DNA from: Rathayibacter rathayi
Lineage (GTDB): Bacteria; Actinomycetota; Actinomycetes; Actinomycetales; Microbacteriaceae
Assembly: GCF_004011095.1 (NCBI RefSeq)
Contig: NZ_CP028129.1
Location: 2,170,001 to 2,234,000, forward strand
DNA length: 64,000 bases
Direction of reading: 5' to 3'
The position numbers were made by a program, and so were the translations under genes. The notes beneath the pieces were generated by a model. It was not told the DNA's origin. It searched no databases and worked only from the letters and a program-made list of their open reading frames with translations. Shown piece by piece: positions 24,638 to 33,276 of this stretch (position 1 is the stretch's first letter; each line of letters starts with the position of its first letter).

Positions 24638-25330
24638 TTAGGCCAGGACGTTGACGTCCAGCGGGATGCCGGGGCCGAAGGTCGTCGAGACGGCGGCCTT
24701 CTGGATGTAGCGGCCCTTCGAGGAGGACGGCTTCAGGCGGACGATCTCATCGAGAGCCGTCTTGAAGTTCTCCTGGAGCTGCTCCTCGGTGAACGCGGCC
24801 TTGCCCACGACGAGGTGCACGTTGGCGTGCTTATCGACGCGGAACTCAATCTTTCCGCCCTTGATCTCGGTTACGGCCCTGGCTACGTCCGGGGTCACGG
24901 TGCCGGTCTTGGGGTTGGGCATGAGGCCGCGGGGGCCGAGCACCTTGCCGAGACGACCGACCTGGCCCATGAGTTCCGGAGTCGAGACGGCGGAGTCGAA
25001 GGAGGTGTATCCGCCCGCGACCTTCTCGATGAGCTCGGCGCCACCGACCTCGTCGGCACCCGCGGCCAGCGCGGCCTCGGCAGCCGGGCCGGTCGCGAAC
25101 ACGATGACGCGGGCGGTCTTGCCCGTGCCGTGCGGCAGGATGACTGTGCCGCGGACCATCTGATCGGCCTTGCGCGGGTCGACACCCAGCTTGAGGGCGA
25201 CCTCGACGGTGCTGTTGAACTTGGCGGAACCGGTCTCGCGAGCGAGCGCGACAGCCTCGTCTGGGCTGTAGAACTTGCCCTCTTCGAGCTTGGCCGCTGC
25301 GGCCCGGTAGGCCTTCGACTTCTGTGCCAT
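24638..25330 (-). CDS. rplA: Ribosomal protein L1
   Basis: 230 residues, the normal length. It begins [20 protein letters not shown] and contains [21 protein letters not shown] and [15 protein letters not shown], the diagnostic L1 motif. L1 forms the mobile stalk near the E site of the large subunit and in many bacteria represses its own operon by binding the mRNA. It follows rplK in the usual order, with an unusually long 238-bp gap that may carry a regulatory structure. A family A palindrome and a G-rich tract follow the stop. Confidence 0.98.
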   Translation of the reverse strand: MAQKSKAYRAAAAKLEEGKFYSPDEAVALARETGSAKFNSTVEVALKLGVDPRKADQMVRGTVILPHGTGKTARVIVFATGPAAEAALAAGADEVGGAELIEKVAGGYTSFDSAVSTPELMGQVGRLGKVLGPRGLMPNPKTGTVTPDVARAVTEIKGGKIEFRVDKHANVHLVVGKAAFTEEQLQENFKTALDEIVRLKPSSSKGRYIQKAAVSTTFGPGIPLDVNVLA

Positions 25331-25568
25331 GTTGTTTCTCCTTGATACGAGAATGTGGTTCTAGAGCCTGGCGGGCTCTCCCACGGGGATGGAGTTCTGT
25401 GGTGTGCGGCAAGGGCCGCCCGAGCTACTCGCGAGGCGGCCACTTGCGGAGTGGCCTTTGCAGCGGCGTCATACGATCCCCTTGAGGGGCCGCCCGTCGC
25501 AGTATCGAGTCTTCCGCGATGCCGCCGCACGCGAGCGCGAGGCTGCCGCCGGAGAGTAGCGCGTCGCG
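25331..25568 (-). other. rplK-rplA intergenic region
   Basis: 238 bp between two co-directional ribosomal protein genes. It contains short GC-rich inverted repeats (for example CGAGGCGGCC with GGCCGCCC segments) and no gene. It could be an attenuator or an L1-binding site, but I do not recognise a defined motif. Confidence 0.4.
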
Positions 25569-25997
25569 CTACTCGACCGTGATGCCCATCGAGCGGGCGG
25601 TACCGGCGATGATCTTGGCCGCCGCCTCAATGTCGTTGGCGTTCAGGTCGACCTGCTTCGCCTCAGCGATCTCGCGGACCTGTGCCTGGGTGAGCTTCGC
25701 GACCTTCACGGTGTGCGGGGTCGACGAGCCCTTGGCAACGCCGGCCGCCTTCTTGATGAGTTCCGCCGCGGGCGGGGTCTTCAGCACGAAGGTGAAGGAG
25801 CGGTCCTCATACACGGTGATCTCGACCGGGATGACGTTGCCGCGCTGCGACTCGGTCTGCGCGTTGTACGCCTTGCAGAACTCCATGATGTTGACGCCGT
25901 GCTGACCGAGCGCCGGACCGATCGGGGGCGCGGGGTTGGCCGCGCCGGCCTTGATCTGGAGCTTGATCAGGCCGGTGACCTTCTTCTTGGGGGCCAT
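25569..25997 (-). CDS. rplK: Ribosomal protein L11
   Basis: 142 residues, full length. [18 protein letters not shown] start, then [19 protein letters not shown], the family signature in the linker between the N-terminal domain and the rRNA-binding domain, and SMGITVE at the C-terminus. L11 forms the base of the L7/L12 stalk and the thiostrepton/GTPase-associated centre. ATG 25997 matches the known N-terminus. It is separated from nusG by about 500 bp holding a family B repeat array, which is unusual for this operon. Confidence 0.98.
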   Translation of the reverse strand: MAPKKKVTGLIKLQIKAGAANPAPPIGPALGQHGVNIMEFCKAYNAQTESQRGNVIPVEITVYEDRSFTFVLKTPPAAELIKKAAGVAKGSSTPHTVKVAKLTQAQVREIAEAKQVDLNANDIEAAAKIIAGTARSMGITVE

Positions 25998-26133
25998 TCT
26001 GATTCCTTTTCTCAGGGTTCGAACGGTCGGGGGCTCCCGGCCGCTCTCCCGCGCATCCGACGGTGCCGGATCGCGGTGGAGGAGGGTCGCACGGCGCACA
26101 CGCTGACGGGGCGCCGACACGAAAACCCGTCCG

Positions 26134-26139
26134 ATCTTA
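26134..26139 (-). promoter_or_regulatory. Extended -10 candidate for rplK (TGTAAGAT)
   Basis: On the minus strand TGTAAGAT lies about 137 nt before the rplK start, between the repeat array and the gene. A separate rplK-rplA promoter here would make sense because the array could interrupt transcription from nusG. No clear -35 box. Confidence 0.35.
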
Positions 26140-26225
26140 CACGAGCCGAGCCGTCGCCGGGTGCGCCATGTGCAAGTAGCTTCTCGCCGTGCAGGCACCC
26201 GCCGACGTGTAGGAGCCCGCCCGCC

Positions 26226-26394
26226 GTGCAGGAACTTGTCAGGTTTGCAGGGAGCTGTCCGATCCGCAGGAACTTGTCCGGTTCGCAGGGAGCTGTCCGG
26301 TTCGCAGGGAGCTGTCCGATCCGCAGGGGATCTCGACCATCGGCGGGTAGCACGGCGGAGGAGAGCGCTCCCCCACGAGAATCCCCTGCAAATC
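26226..26394. repeat. Family B array: 19-nt tandem units
   Basis: Six contiguous units such as GCAGGGAGCTGTCCGATCC (26226-26335), then a spacer of about 45 nt and one inverted partial unit (ATCCCCTGCAAATCGAAC, about 26381-26398). Same 19-nt period as the arrays at 6974 and 52046, but positioned inside the nusG-rplK operon space. Confidence 0.8.
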
Positions 26395-26494
26395 GAACTA
26401 CGGCGACCGGAGTAAACCACGGCGCCGACGCCCGGAACGGCGAACGCCCCCTCCGTTAGCGCGGAGGAGGCGTTCAGGCTGCGCGAGCCGAGCG

Positions 26495-27472
26495 TCAGAG
26501 CTTGGTGACCTGGTCGAACGACAGCTCGACCGGGGTCTCGCGCTCGAAGAGCGAGACGAGCACGGTGAGCTTGCCGCTCTCGGGCTTGATCTCGCTGATC
26601 GACCCGGGAAGACCCGCGAACGAGCCCTCCTTGATGGTGATGGTCTCGCCGATCTCGAAGTCGACCTCGGCCGGCAGCACGCGCTGCGCCTGCTTCTGAC
26701 CCTTCGCGCCGGTGGCCTTCGAGGGGGCGACGTCCTTGATCTCGACGAGGCTCTTCAGCATCGTGAAGGCCTCCTCGAAACGCAGCGGAGTCGGATTATG
26801 GGCATTGCCCACGAAGCCGGTCACTCCGGGAGTGTGGCGGACGACCGACCACGAGTCCTCGTTGAGGTCCATGCGCACCAGCACGTAGCCGGGGATGCGC
26901 ACGCGCGTGACCATCTTCCGCTGGCCGTTCTTGATCTCGACCACGTCCTCCATCGGGACCTGAACCTCGAAGATGTAGTCCTCGGCCTCGAGTGAAACCT
27001 TGCGGTTCTCGATATTCGACTTCACGCGCTTCTCAAAGCCGGCGTAGGAGTGGATCACGTACCATTTGCCCGGCTTGCCGCGCAGTTCGGTGCGGAAGGC
27101 CTCGTACGGGTCGATGTCGGCCAGGTCCTCGCCGGCGGACTCGGCGTCCTCGGCGGCGACCTCGGCCTCGTCCTCGACGGCCTCGAGAGCCGCTTCGGCC
27201 TCCTCGACGGTATCGATGTGCGCGGCCTCATCGACGGCGGAATCCGCCTCGGGATCCTCGACCGAGCCGATCGCATCCAGCGCGGCCTCGAGATCGGAGG
27301 CGAGGTCGTCCTCGGACTCGTTCTCATCGACGATGCTCAGCGCACCCTGCTCGGCGGGCTCGACGGCGTCCTCGGCCTGCGACTGCGTGTCGCCCTCCTG
27401 CTCCTCCTCGACCTCGGACGACTGCTCGGCAGCCGTCGCCCAGTCGACGTCGTCGCGGTTTCTGTCAGACAC
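26495..27472 (-). CDS. nusG: Transcription termination/antitermination factor NusG
   Basis: 325 residues. The NGN domain starts near 135 ([20 protein letters not shown]), with [15 protein letters not shown] and [13 protein letters not shown]. The C-terminal KOW domain (about 270-325) has [18 protein letters not shown]. NusG links RNA polymerase to Rho and to ribosomes. The first ~130 residues are an acidic low-complexity region with more than 45 Asp or Glu, much longer than in E. coli NusG (181 residues); extended acidic N-termini also occur in other actinobacteria. It lies between secE and rplK as usual. Confidence 0.96.
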   Translation of the reverse strand: MSDRNRDDVDWATAAEQSSEVEEEQEGDTQSQAEDAVEPAEQGALSIVDENESEDDLASDLEAALDAIGSVEDPEADSAVDEAAHIDTVEEAEAALEAVEDEAEVAAEDAESAGEDLADIDPYEAFRTELRGKPGKWYVIHSYAGFEKRVKSNIENRKVSLEAEDYIFEVQVPMEDVVEIKNGQRKMVTRVRIPGYVLVRMDLNEDSWSVVRHTPGVTGFVGNAHNPTPLRFEEAFTMLKSLVEIKDVAPSKATGAKGQKQAQRVLPAEVDFEIGETITIKEGSFAGLPGSISEIKPESGKLTVLVSLFERETPVELSFDQVTKL

Positions 27473-27585
27473 TCGTCACAACTCTCTCTCGATCGGTCGG
27501 TCGCACCCCTCGGGGCGCATCCCGCTTCGGGGCGCATCCCGCTGTCGCTGGCACCCTCCGCTCGCGCGGCCCGGATGCTCTCGGG

Positions 27586-27861
27586 TCAGGCGGCGGGTGT
27601 GCCGAACACGTAAGTCACGGCCAGGGCGAACACCCAGTCCAGCAAGGACACCAGCGCCATCATGATGACGACGAAGATCAGCACGACCACGACGTAATTG
27701 CCCAGCTCCTTGCGGGTGGGTGTCACGACCTTCTTCAACTCGGCGATGACCTGCCGGATGAAGAGGGCGATGCGCGCGAACGGATTGCGCCGCGCCGCTC
27801 GCTGCTGATTCGCGATCGCGACGACGTCCTCGCTCGGCTCGTCGACTGCTTTCCCGGCCAC
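27586..27861 (-). CDS. secE: Preprotein translocase subunit SecE
   Basis: 91 residues from GTG 27861, chosen because GGGAAAGG lies nine bases upstream; a second GTG at 27867 is too close to it. A charged N-terminus is followed by the conserved amphipathic helix FIRQVIAELKKVVTPTRKEL and a single membrane helix (VVVVLIFVVIMMALVSLLDWVF). SecE clamps SecY in the SecYEG channel. Position between tRNA-Trp and nusG is the conserved bacterial arrangement. Confidence 0.95.
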   Translation of the reverse strand: MAGKAVDEPSEDVVAIANQQRAARRNPFARIALFIRQVIAELKKVVTPTRKELGNYVVVVLIFVVIMMALVSLLDWVFALAVTYVFGTPAA

Positions 27862-27975
27862 CTGCACGCACCTTTCCCGCACCGGAACCTCCGGTGTGGC
27901 CGGCCGCCCGTCATGAGCGACCCTGGACCGATGACCGCAGCGTCGCGGGGACCACGCGCGACGGGCATCGATGTG

Positions 27976-28048
27976 CAGGGCGGACAGGGCTCGAACCTGC
28001 AACCTGCGGTTTTGGAGACCGCTGCTCTACCAATTGAGCCACCGCCCT
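27976..28048 (-). tRNA. tRNA-Trp (CCA)
   Basis: 73 nt on the minus strand. Acceptor AGGGCGG pairs with CCGCCCT, the anticodon loop reads CTCCAAA (anticodon CCA), and the T arm contains GGTTCGAGCC. It lies directly upstream of secE, as in many bacteria. Confidence 0.95.
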
Positions 28049-28224
28049 ATGGATGCCGTTGCGAGCATCCGAGGAGGAGAACGACCCACCGCCCGACCCA
28101 CCGCGACCCTCGCGAGCGCTGTGGATGAGGGCAGAGATCGACTACCTCAGACGAGTGTACGTGGACCCGGAAGGCGTGTCCAGCCGAGCCGCGGGACGCC
28201 TCCGGGGCTCATGCGCGCGCAGGA

Positions 28225-28230
28225 TACGCT
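28225..28230 (+). promoter_or_regulatory. -10 box (TACGCT) of the aminotransferase gene
   Basis: TACGCT, seven bases, then GTG at 28238. This supports the GTG as the true, leaderless start in preference to ATG 28211, which would lie upstream of the -10 box. Confidence 0.5.
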
Positions 28231-28237
28231 GGCCGTC

Positions 28238-29464
28238 GTGTCCTCCACCACGCGCATCTCCACCCGCATCGCCGCCATCGCCGAGTCCGCCACCCTGAAG
28301 GTGGACGCCAAGGCGAAGGCCCTCCAAGCCCAGGGTCGCCCGGTCGTGTCTTACGCGGCCGGCGAGCCCGATTTCCGCACACCCGAGCACATCGTCGAGG
28401 CGGCCTCGGCCGCTGTGCTCGACCCACGGAACTACCGCTACACCCCGGCCGCAGGTCTCCCCGACCTGCGTGAAGCCATCGCGGAGAAGACGGCACGCGA
28501 CTCCGGTTGGGCGATCGACGCCTCGCAGGTCGTCGTCACGAACGGGGGCAAGCAGGCCGTCTATCAGGCTTTCCAGACCCTTCTCGACGACGGCGACGAG
28601 GTCCTGGTGCCGACTCCCTACTGGACCACCTACCCCGAGGCGATCAAGCTCGCCGGCGGCGTGCAGGTGGACGTGTTCGCGGGCACCGGCCAGGGCTACC
28701 TCGTGACGATCGAGCAGCTGGAAGCGGCGCGCACCGAGCGCACGAAGGTCCTCCTCTTCGTCTCCCCCTCCAACCCGACCGGAGCCGTCTACTCGGCCGA
28801 GCAGACGCGAGAGATCGGCGAGTGGGCCGAGGCACACGGCCTCTGGGTCATCGCCGACGAGATCTACCAGAACCTCGTCTACGCGACCGGCGACCAGGAC
28901 GACGCGAGCCCGCTCGAGCGCGCGACGTCGATCGTCGAGGCGGTGCCTGCTCTCCGCGACCGCACGATCCTGGTCAACGGAGTCGCCAAGACCTACGCGA
29001 TGACGGGCTGGCGAGTCGGATGGATGGTCGGCCCGGCCGACGCGATCAAGGGCGCCGCAAACCTCCAGTCGCACCTCTCGAGCAACGTCTCGAACATCTC
29101 GCAGCGCGCTGCCATCGCCGCCCTCACCGGACCACAGGAGCCGGCCGAGGAGATGCGCCTCGCCTTCGACCGCCGCCGCCGCACCATCGTCACCGAACTG
29201 AACGCGATCGACGGCATAAAATGCCCCACTCCCGGCGGCGCCTTCTACGTCTACCCCGACGTGAACGGACTACTGAACCGCGACTGGAACGGCACCACCC
29301 CGAGGACCTCCCTCGAGCTCGCCGACCTCATCCTCGAGCAGGCCGAGGTCGCAACCGTCCCCGGCGAGGCCTTCGGACCGAGCGGCTACCTCCGCCTCTC
29401 CTACGCCCTCGGCGACGATGCGCTGCTCGAGGGCGTGCGGAGGCTGCAGGGGCTGTTTGGTTGA
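28238..29464 (+). CDS. Pyridoxal phosphate-dependent aminotransferase (aspartate aminotransferase type)
   Basis: 408 residues from GTG 28238. Fold-type I aminotransferase: [14 protein letters not shown] near the N-terminus, [34 protein letters not shown] (Asn and Pro contact PLP), [12 protein letters not shown] (Asp binds the pyridine N), [16 protein letters not shown] with the Schiff-base Lys (VAKTY) and the C-terminal substrate-binding Arg in YLRLSYALG. It most likely interconverts aspartate and glutamate or related acids. This gene upstream of tRNA-Trp-secE-nusG is a common actinobacterial arrangement. Its stop codon falls in the first bases of the 130-bp tandem repeat. Confidence 0.93.
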   Translation: MSSTTRISTRIAAIAESATLKVDAKAKALQAQGRPVVSYAAGEPDFRTPEHIVEAASAAVLDPRNYRYTPAAGLPDLREAIAEKTARDSGWAIDASQVVVTNGGKQAVYQAFQTLLDDGDEVLVPTPYWTTYPEAIKLAGGVQVDVFAGTGQGYLVTIEQLEAARTERTKVLLFVSPSNPTGAVYSAEQTREIGEWAEAHGLWVIADEIYQNLVYATGDQDDASPLERATSIVEAVPALRDRTILVNGVAKTYAMTGWRVGWMVGPADAIKGAANLQSHLSSNVSNISQRAAIAALTGPQEPAEEMRLAFDRRRRTIVTELNAIDGIKCPTPGGAFYVYPDVNGLLNRDWNGTTPRTSLELADLILEQAEVATVPGEAFGPSGYLRLSYALGDDALLEGVRRLQGLFG

Positions 29465-29840
29465 GCCTCTCTCCTCCTACGTCGTCGATCGGCCGCAGTC
29501 GGCTCAGCGACACGGTGCGGACCGCAGAGCGGGGAACGCACCGCGGACGACAATCCGCTGCCACGCGGATCGCCGGATACCACGGCGTTCATGAGCCTCT
29601 CTCCTCCTACGTCGTCGATCAGCCGCAGTCAGCTCAGCGACACGGTGCGGACCGCAGAGCGGGGAACGCACCGCGGACGACGATCCGCTGCCACGCGGAT
29701 CGCCGGATACCACGGCGTTCATGAGCCTCTCTCCTCCTACGTCGTCGATCGGCCGCAGTCGGCTCAGCGACCGGGTGCGGACCGCAGAGCGGGGAACGCA
29801 CCGCGGACGACAATCCGCTGCCACGCGGATCGCCGGATAC
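29461..29840. repeat. Three 130-bp tandem direct repeats
   Basis: Copies begin at 29461, 29591 and 29721; the last is cut after 120 bp. Copies differ at only a few positions (for example A/G at the GATCAGCC/GATCGGCC site). Each holds an internal hairpin (ATCCGC/GCGGAT). Because 130 is not a multiple of three, the repeats cannot encode a repeated protein. The region separates the aminotransferase from the ABC ATPase. Confidence 0.95.
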
Positions 29841-29890
29841 GCTCGGCTGCGCTCGGCTGCGCTCGGCTGCGCTCGTCTGCGCTCGTCTGC
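29841..29890. repeat. Five 10-bp tandem repeats
   Basis: GCTCGGCTGC three times then GCTCGTCTGC twice, directly attached to the truncated end of the third 130-bp repeat. Typical of replication slippage. Confidence 0.9.
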
Positions 29891-29996
29891 TTTTGCGAAT
29901 CAGGTGACGATGCCCGAACGGGGAGGGGAGGGCAAGAAGGGGGCGGAAATCGGGGATCACTGTCGGCGGAGGGGTGCGACAGGGCACGCTGAGACG

Positions 29997-30854
29997 ATGA
30001 GCGAAGACCAGGCCGTCCGAGTCCGCGACCTGCGGAAGGACTACGGGGGTGCCCCAGCGGTCGCTGGAGTGTCCTTCGACATCCACCGCGGCGAAACCTT
30101 CGCCCTGCTGGGTCCCAACGGCGCCGGCAAGTCGACGACCATCGAGATCCTCGAGGGCTACCGCGACCGCACCGGCGGCGACGTCTCGGTGCTCGGTGTC
30201 GATCCGCACCACGGCGACCTCGCCTGGAAGGCGCGGCTGGGCATCGTCCTCCAGTCCAGCGGCGAATCAGGCAACGCGACCGTGCGCGAACAGATCGCCC
30301 ACTTCGCGAGCCTCTACCCACAACCGCGCGACGTCGACGAGACCATCGAGGCGGTCGGGCTGACCGCGAAGGCACGCTCGCGCATCGGACGCCTCTCGGG
30401 AGGTCAACGCCGCCGCGTCGACGTCGCCCTCGGCATCATCGGCCGCCCCGAACTGGTGTTCCTGGACGAGCCGACCACCGGCTTCGACCCCGAGGCGCGC
30501 CACTCCTTCTGGGACCTCATCGCCCTGCTCAAGAGCGAGGGCACGACCATCCTGCTGACCACCCACTACCTCGACGAGGCGGCCCGCCTGGGTGATCGCG
30601 CCGCCGTGATCTCCGGCGGGCGTCTCCTGGCCATCGGGCCGATGAGCGCGATCGGAGGGGACGAGGCGCGCATCCCGATCGTGCAATGGCACGAGAACGG
30701 GGTACTTCAGCGTCTGCGCACGACCGAGCCGACGCGAACGGTCGCCGAGCTGTATGCGCGGATCGGCGAACCGGCGGCCCTCGAGGTCCTTCGTCCCAGC
30801 CTGGAGGACATCTACCTCGACCTCATCCGCGAAGACCGTGACGCGGTCGCCTGA
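29997..30854 (+). CDS. ABC transporter ATP-binding protein
   Basis: 285 residues, DRA/CcmA-type export ATPase. Walker A GPNGAGKSTT (about 39-48), Q loop LQSSGES, signature LSGGQRRRVDVALG, Walker B LVFLDEPTTG and the H-loop His in LLTTHYLDEA. The C-terminal ~60 residues end in LRPSLEDIYLDLI, typical of drug/lipid exporters with a separate permease. The expected permease follows 14 bp later but is reduced to a remnant, so this ATPase is probably orphaned. Start ATG 29997, just past the repeats; no convincing ribosome-binding site, so the start is less certain. Confidence 0.88.
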   Translation: MSEDQAVRVRDLRKDYGGAPAVAGVSFDIHRGETFALLGPNGAGKSTTIEILEGYRDRTGGDVSVLGVDPHHGDLAWKARLGIVLQSSGESGNATVREQIAHFASLYPQPRDVDETIEAVGLTAKARSRIGRLSGGQRRRVDVALGIIGRPELVFLDEPTTGFDPEARHSFWDLIALLKSEGTTILLTTHYLDEAARLGDRAAVISGGRLLAIGPMSAIGGDEARIPIVQWHENGVLQRLRTTEPTRTVAELYARIGEPAALEVLRPSLEDIYLDLIREDRDAVA

Positions 30855-30867
30855 TCGGAGAGCCCGC

Positions 30868-31115
30868 GTGAGCGCCGTCACCACCCGCCCTCGCACGCTC
30901 CCGACCGGGCTCGGACGCACGATCCGCCTCGGCCTCGCGCGAGCGCGTTACGAGATCCGCTCCTACTTCCGCGCCCCTGACCAAGTCTTCTTCACCTTCC
31001 TGTTCCCGGTGCTGCTACTGACGATCTTCTCGTCGCCCTGGTGCTCGGGATCTGGCTCGTGGTCGGACTGGTCGCCTGCCGCTTCGGCTTCCGCTGGATC
31101 CGCCGGGACAGCTGA
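30868..31115 (+). pseudogene. ABC-2 type permease with a large internal deletion
   Basis: GTG 30868 begins a normal ABC-2 permease N-terminus (GLARARYEIRSYFRAPDQVF then TFLFPVLLLTIF, the first membrane helix). At about 31032 the frame changes, and the last helix and tail of the same kind of protein, ALVLGIWLVVGLVACRFGF followed by RWIRRDS and a stop at 31113-31115, appear in another frame. Roughly 500-600 bp, four membrane helices, are missing between. The remnant cannot form a transporter. Confidence 0.85.
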
Positions 31116-31136
31116 GGCCGCGGGAGGCCGCGCGGC

Positions 31137-32267
31137 TCAGACGGAGGTGCCCACGACCACGGGTTCGGGGTGCAGCAGGACGCCGAATTCGGCGAGGACC
31201 CTGCCCTGCACATACCGGGCGAGCTCGGCGATCTGCTCGGCCGTCGCTCCGCCCCGGTTGGTCAGCGCAAGCGTGTGCTTGCTCGAGACGGCGGCGCGCG
31301 AGCCGGGCAGCGCGAAGCCACGGGAGACGCCGGCGTGCTCGATGAGCCACGCGGCGCTGAGCTTGACGAGGCCCTCAGCACGGGGCGGCGCGGGGTGGCC
31401 AACGGGCGCTCCGGCCTCGACCGCCGCGAGCGGAGTGATCACGGGCGCCTCGGCGGGCGGCTCGACCGGCCAGCGCGGCGCCGCGAGCGGCAGGCCGTCA
31501 GCGAACGCGCTCGTGACGAGGGGGTTGGTGAAGAAGGAGCCGGCACTCGTGGTGTCCGGATCGTCGGGATCGAGCACCATGCCCTTTCCCGCCCGCAAAG
31601 CGAGCACCGTCTCGCGCACCCGCGCGAGCGGCACCCGCTCGCCGAGCGGAACTCCGAGCGCCGACGCTAGCTGCCCGTATGCGACCGGAGTCCCGTCGCC
31701 GTCGGCTCCGACCTCTTCGAGCGCGAACTCGACCGCCAACACCGCACCTCGCCGGCCCTGCTTGATCACGGACGTGCGGTAGGCGAAGTGGAGCTCGTCG
31801 GCCGTCAGGCGGACCGGCTCGCGGGCGCCCTCATCGAGGAAGTCCACGGCGACCAGAGTGTCGGAGAGTTCCTGACCGTAGGCGCCAATGTTCTGCACCG
31901 GCGACGCTCCGACCGTGCCGGGGATGCCGCTGAGAGCCTCCAGTCCCGCCCAGCCGCGCTCGAGCGTCGTCGCGACGAGGCCGTCCCACGACTCGCCCGC
32001 CTGCACCCGCAGGAGCACGCGACCCGGCTCGTCCGAGGGGAGCCGGTCGATGCCGGTGGTGCGCACGCGCACGACCGTACCCTCGACTCCGTCGTCGCCG
32101 ACGAGGAGGTTGGAGCCGCCGCCGAGCAGCAGCCACGGCTCATCGTCGGTCCACAGGGCCACGAGGGTCTCGATCAGCTCCTCCTCGGTGGCCGGCTCGA
32201 CCAGGCGCTCGGCGGGACCACCGACGCGGAGGGTGGTCAGGGCGGAGAGGTGCGGCGCGCTCCTCAC
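31137..32267 (-). CDS. murB: UDP-N-acetylenolpyruvoylglucosamine reductase
   Basis: 376 residues. The FAD-binding domain has LTTLRVGGPA, LLLGGGSNLLVGDDG and ALSGIPGTVGASPVQNIGAYGQE. The C-terminal substrate domain shows SAGSFFTNPLV (Ser proton donor) and LSAAWLIEHAG. It reduces UDP-GlcNAc-enolpyruvate to UDP-MurNAc with NADPH, the second committed step of peptidoglycan synthesis in the cytosol. It starts at a GTG overlapping the MaoC stop by 4 bp, so it is the third gene of an operon. A loop of about 40 residues rich in Pro and Ala precedes the C-terminal motif. Confidence 0.96.
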   Translation of the reverse strand: MRSAPHLSALTTLRVGGPAERLVEPATEEELIETLVALWTDDEPWLLLGGGSNLLVGDDGVEGTVVRVRTTGIDRLPSDEPGRVLLRVQAGESWDGLVATTLERGWAGLEALSGIPGTVGASPVQNIGAYGQELSDTLVAVDFLDEGAREPVRLTADELHFAYRTSVIKQGRRGAVLAVEFALEEVGADGDGTPVAYGQLASALGVPLGERVPLARVRETVLALRAGKGMVLDPDDPDTTSAGSFFTNPLVTSAFADGLPLAAPRWPVEPPAEAPVITPLAAVEAGAPVGHPAPPRAEGLVKLSAAWLIEHAGVSRGFALPGSRAAVSSKHTLALTNRGGATAEQIAELARYVQGRVLAEFGVLLHPEPVVVGTSV

Positions 32268-32695
32268 GCGAGTCGGACCCGTGCCTGGGCCTTGCCGAGC
32301 ACGGACTGATCCTCGACCGAAACGGTGAGGTCGACGCGGGCCCAGCCCTCCTCGACGTTCACGGCGCCGACCGTGGCAACGACATTGATCGCGGCGCCCT
32401 CGCGGGGATCGACCACGACGGGGCGGGTGAAGCGCACCTGGTAGTCGAGGACACGTCCGGGGTCACCGACCCAGTCGACGACGACCTGCACCGCGGTGCC
32501 CATCGTGAGCATGCCGTGCGCGAGGACACCCGGCAGGCCCACCTCGGCGGCGACATCGTCGCGGTAGTGGATGGGGTTGAAGTCGCCCGAGGCGCCGGCG
32601 TAGCGCACCAGGGTGCCGCGGTCGATCGGGAAGCGACCCTCGGCGACGATCTCGCCGACGCTCATTGCGTCGAGAGTGGGGAGTGCCGTGCTCAT
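32264..32695 (-). CDS. MaoC-family dehydratase (HadB-like)
   Basis: 143 residues, single hot-dog domain. The hydratase motif YAGASGDFNPIHYRDD with the catalytic Asp and His is complete (about 31-46), followed by LAHGMLTMG. With the adjacent HadA-like protein it should form a heterodimeric (3R)-hydroxyacyl-ACP dehydratase as in mycobacterial FAS-II; here it may have another acyl-thioester role since mycolic acids are not expected in this family. 4-bp overlaps with both neighbours mark an operon with murB. Confidence 0.9.
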   Translation of the reverse strand: MSTALPTLDAMSVGEIVAEGRFPIDRGTLVRYAGASGDFNPIHYRDDVAAEVGLPGVLAHGMLTMGTAVQVVVDWVGDPGRVLDYQVRFTRPVVVDPREGAAINVVATVGAVNVEEGWARVDLTVSVEDQSVLGKAQARVRLA

Positions 32696-33138
32696 TCATC
32701 GCCCCTGACCACGAGGGTGGAGATCGCGGTAACGACGTGCTCGCCGCCCGCGTCGACCATCCGCGATTCGGTCGTGACCATCGCGTGCGCTCCGAGCTTC
32801 TTGATGCTCGCGACCGAAAGGGTCGCGGTCAGCTCGTCTCCCGCGATGACGGGGCGGGAGAGGGTGAAGCGCTGGTCGCCGTGGACCACGCGGCGGAAAT
32901 CAATCCCGCCGTCGGGCTCGGCGAGCAGCTGGGCGAGCGTGTATTCCTGCACGACGACGGCGAAGGTGGGCGGAGCGACGAGGTCGGGGTACCCGGCGGC
33001 GCGGGCGGCCTCGACGTCGTGGTGCAGGCGGGAGGTGGCGGAGACGGCACGGGCGAACTCCCGCACCTTTTCCCGCCCCACCTGATAGGGCTCCGTGGGC
33101 GCGAAGGCGCGCCCGACGAGTTCGGGGTTCACTAGCAC
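32692..33138 (-). CDS. MaoC N-terminal-domain dehydratase (HadA-like)
   Basis: 148 residues. The FAS1-type dehydratase hot-dog domain begins PELVGRAFAPTEPYQVGREK, then APPTFAVV and the strand pattern VIAGDELTATLSVASIKK. It lacks the catalytic Asp-His motif, as HadA-type subunits do, and supplies the substrate channel for the HadB-like partner encoded next. GTG 33138 is used because TAGTAT stands six bases before it; GTG 33132 is an alternative. First gene of the dehydratase-murB operon. Confidence 0.88.
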   Translation of the reverse strand: MLVNPELVGRAFAPTEPYQVGREKVREFARAVSATSRLHHDVEAARAAGYPDLVAPPTFAVVVQEYTLAQLLAEPDGGIDFRRVVHGDQRFTLSRPVIAGDELTATLSVASIKKLGAHAMVTTESRMVDAGGEHVVTAISTLVVRGDE

Positions 33139-33144
33139 CCGGCC

Positions 33145-33150
33145 ATACTA
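33145..33150 (-). promoter_or_regulatory. -10 box (TAGTAT) of the MaoC-murB operon
   Basis: Minus strand TAGTAT, GGCCGG, then GTG at 33138; leaderless spacing of six bases. Confidence 0.55.
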
Positions 33151-33170
33151 GGCGCTGCCTTGACGGTGCC

Positions 33171-33196
33171 CCCGGGGCCCAGCAGAGGGCCCCGGG
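33171..33196. repeat. Perfect 10-bp hairpin between divergent genes
   Basis: CCCGGGGCCC at 33171-33180 and GGGCCCCGGG at 33187-33196 with a 6-nt loop. It lies upstream of both the MaoC operon and the helix-turn-helix gene, an odd place for a terminator. Confidence 0.75.
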
Positions 33197-33276
33197 AAGC
33201 ATTCGGGTATGGCCACCGGCAATTTCCCATCCGAGTATGGCTGACCGACAACCGAACTTCTCCGAAGCTGGCGGAC

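Noticed and set aside
29461..29890. Repeat protein encoded by the 130-bp units
   Set aside because: The unit length is not a multiple of three, so the frame changes each copy; no consistent start or domain.
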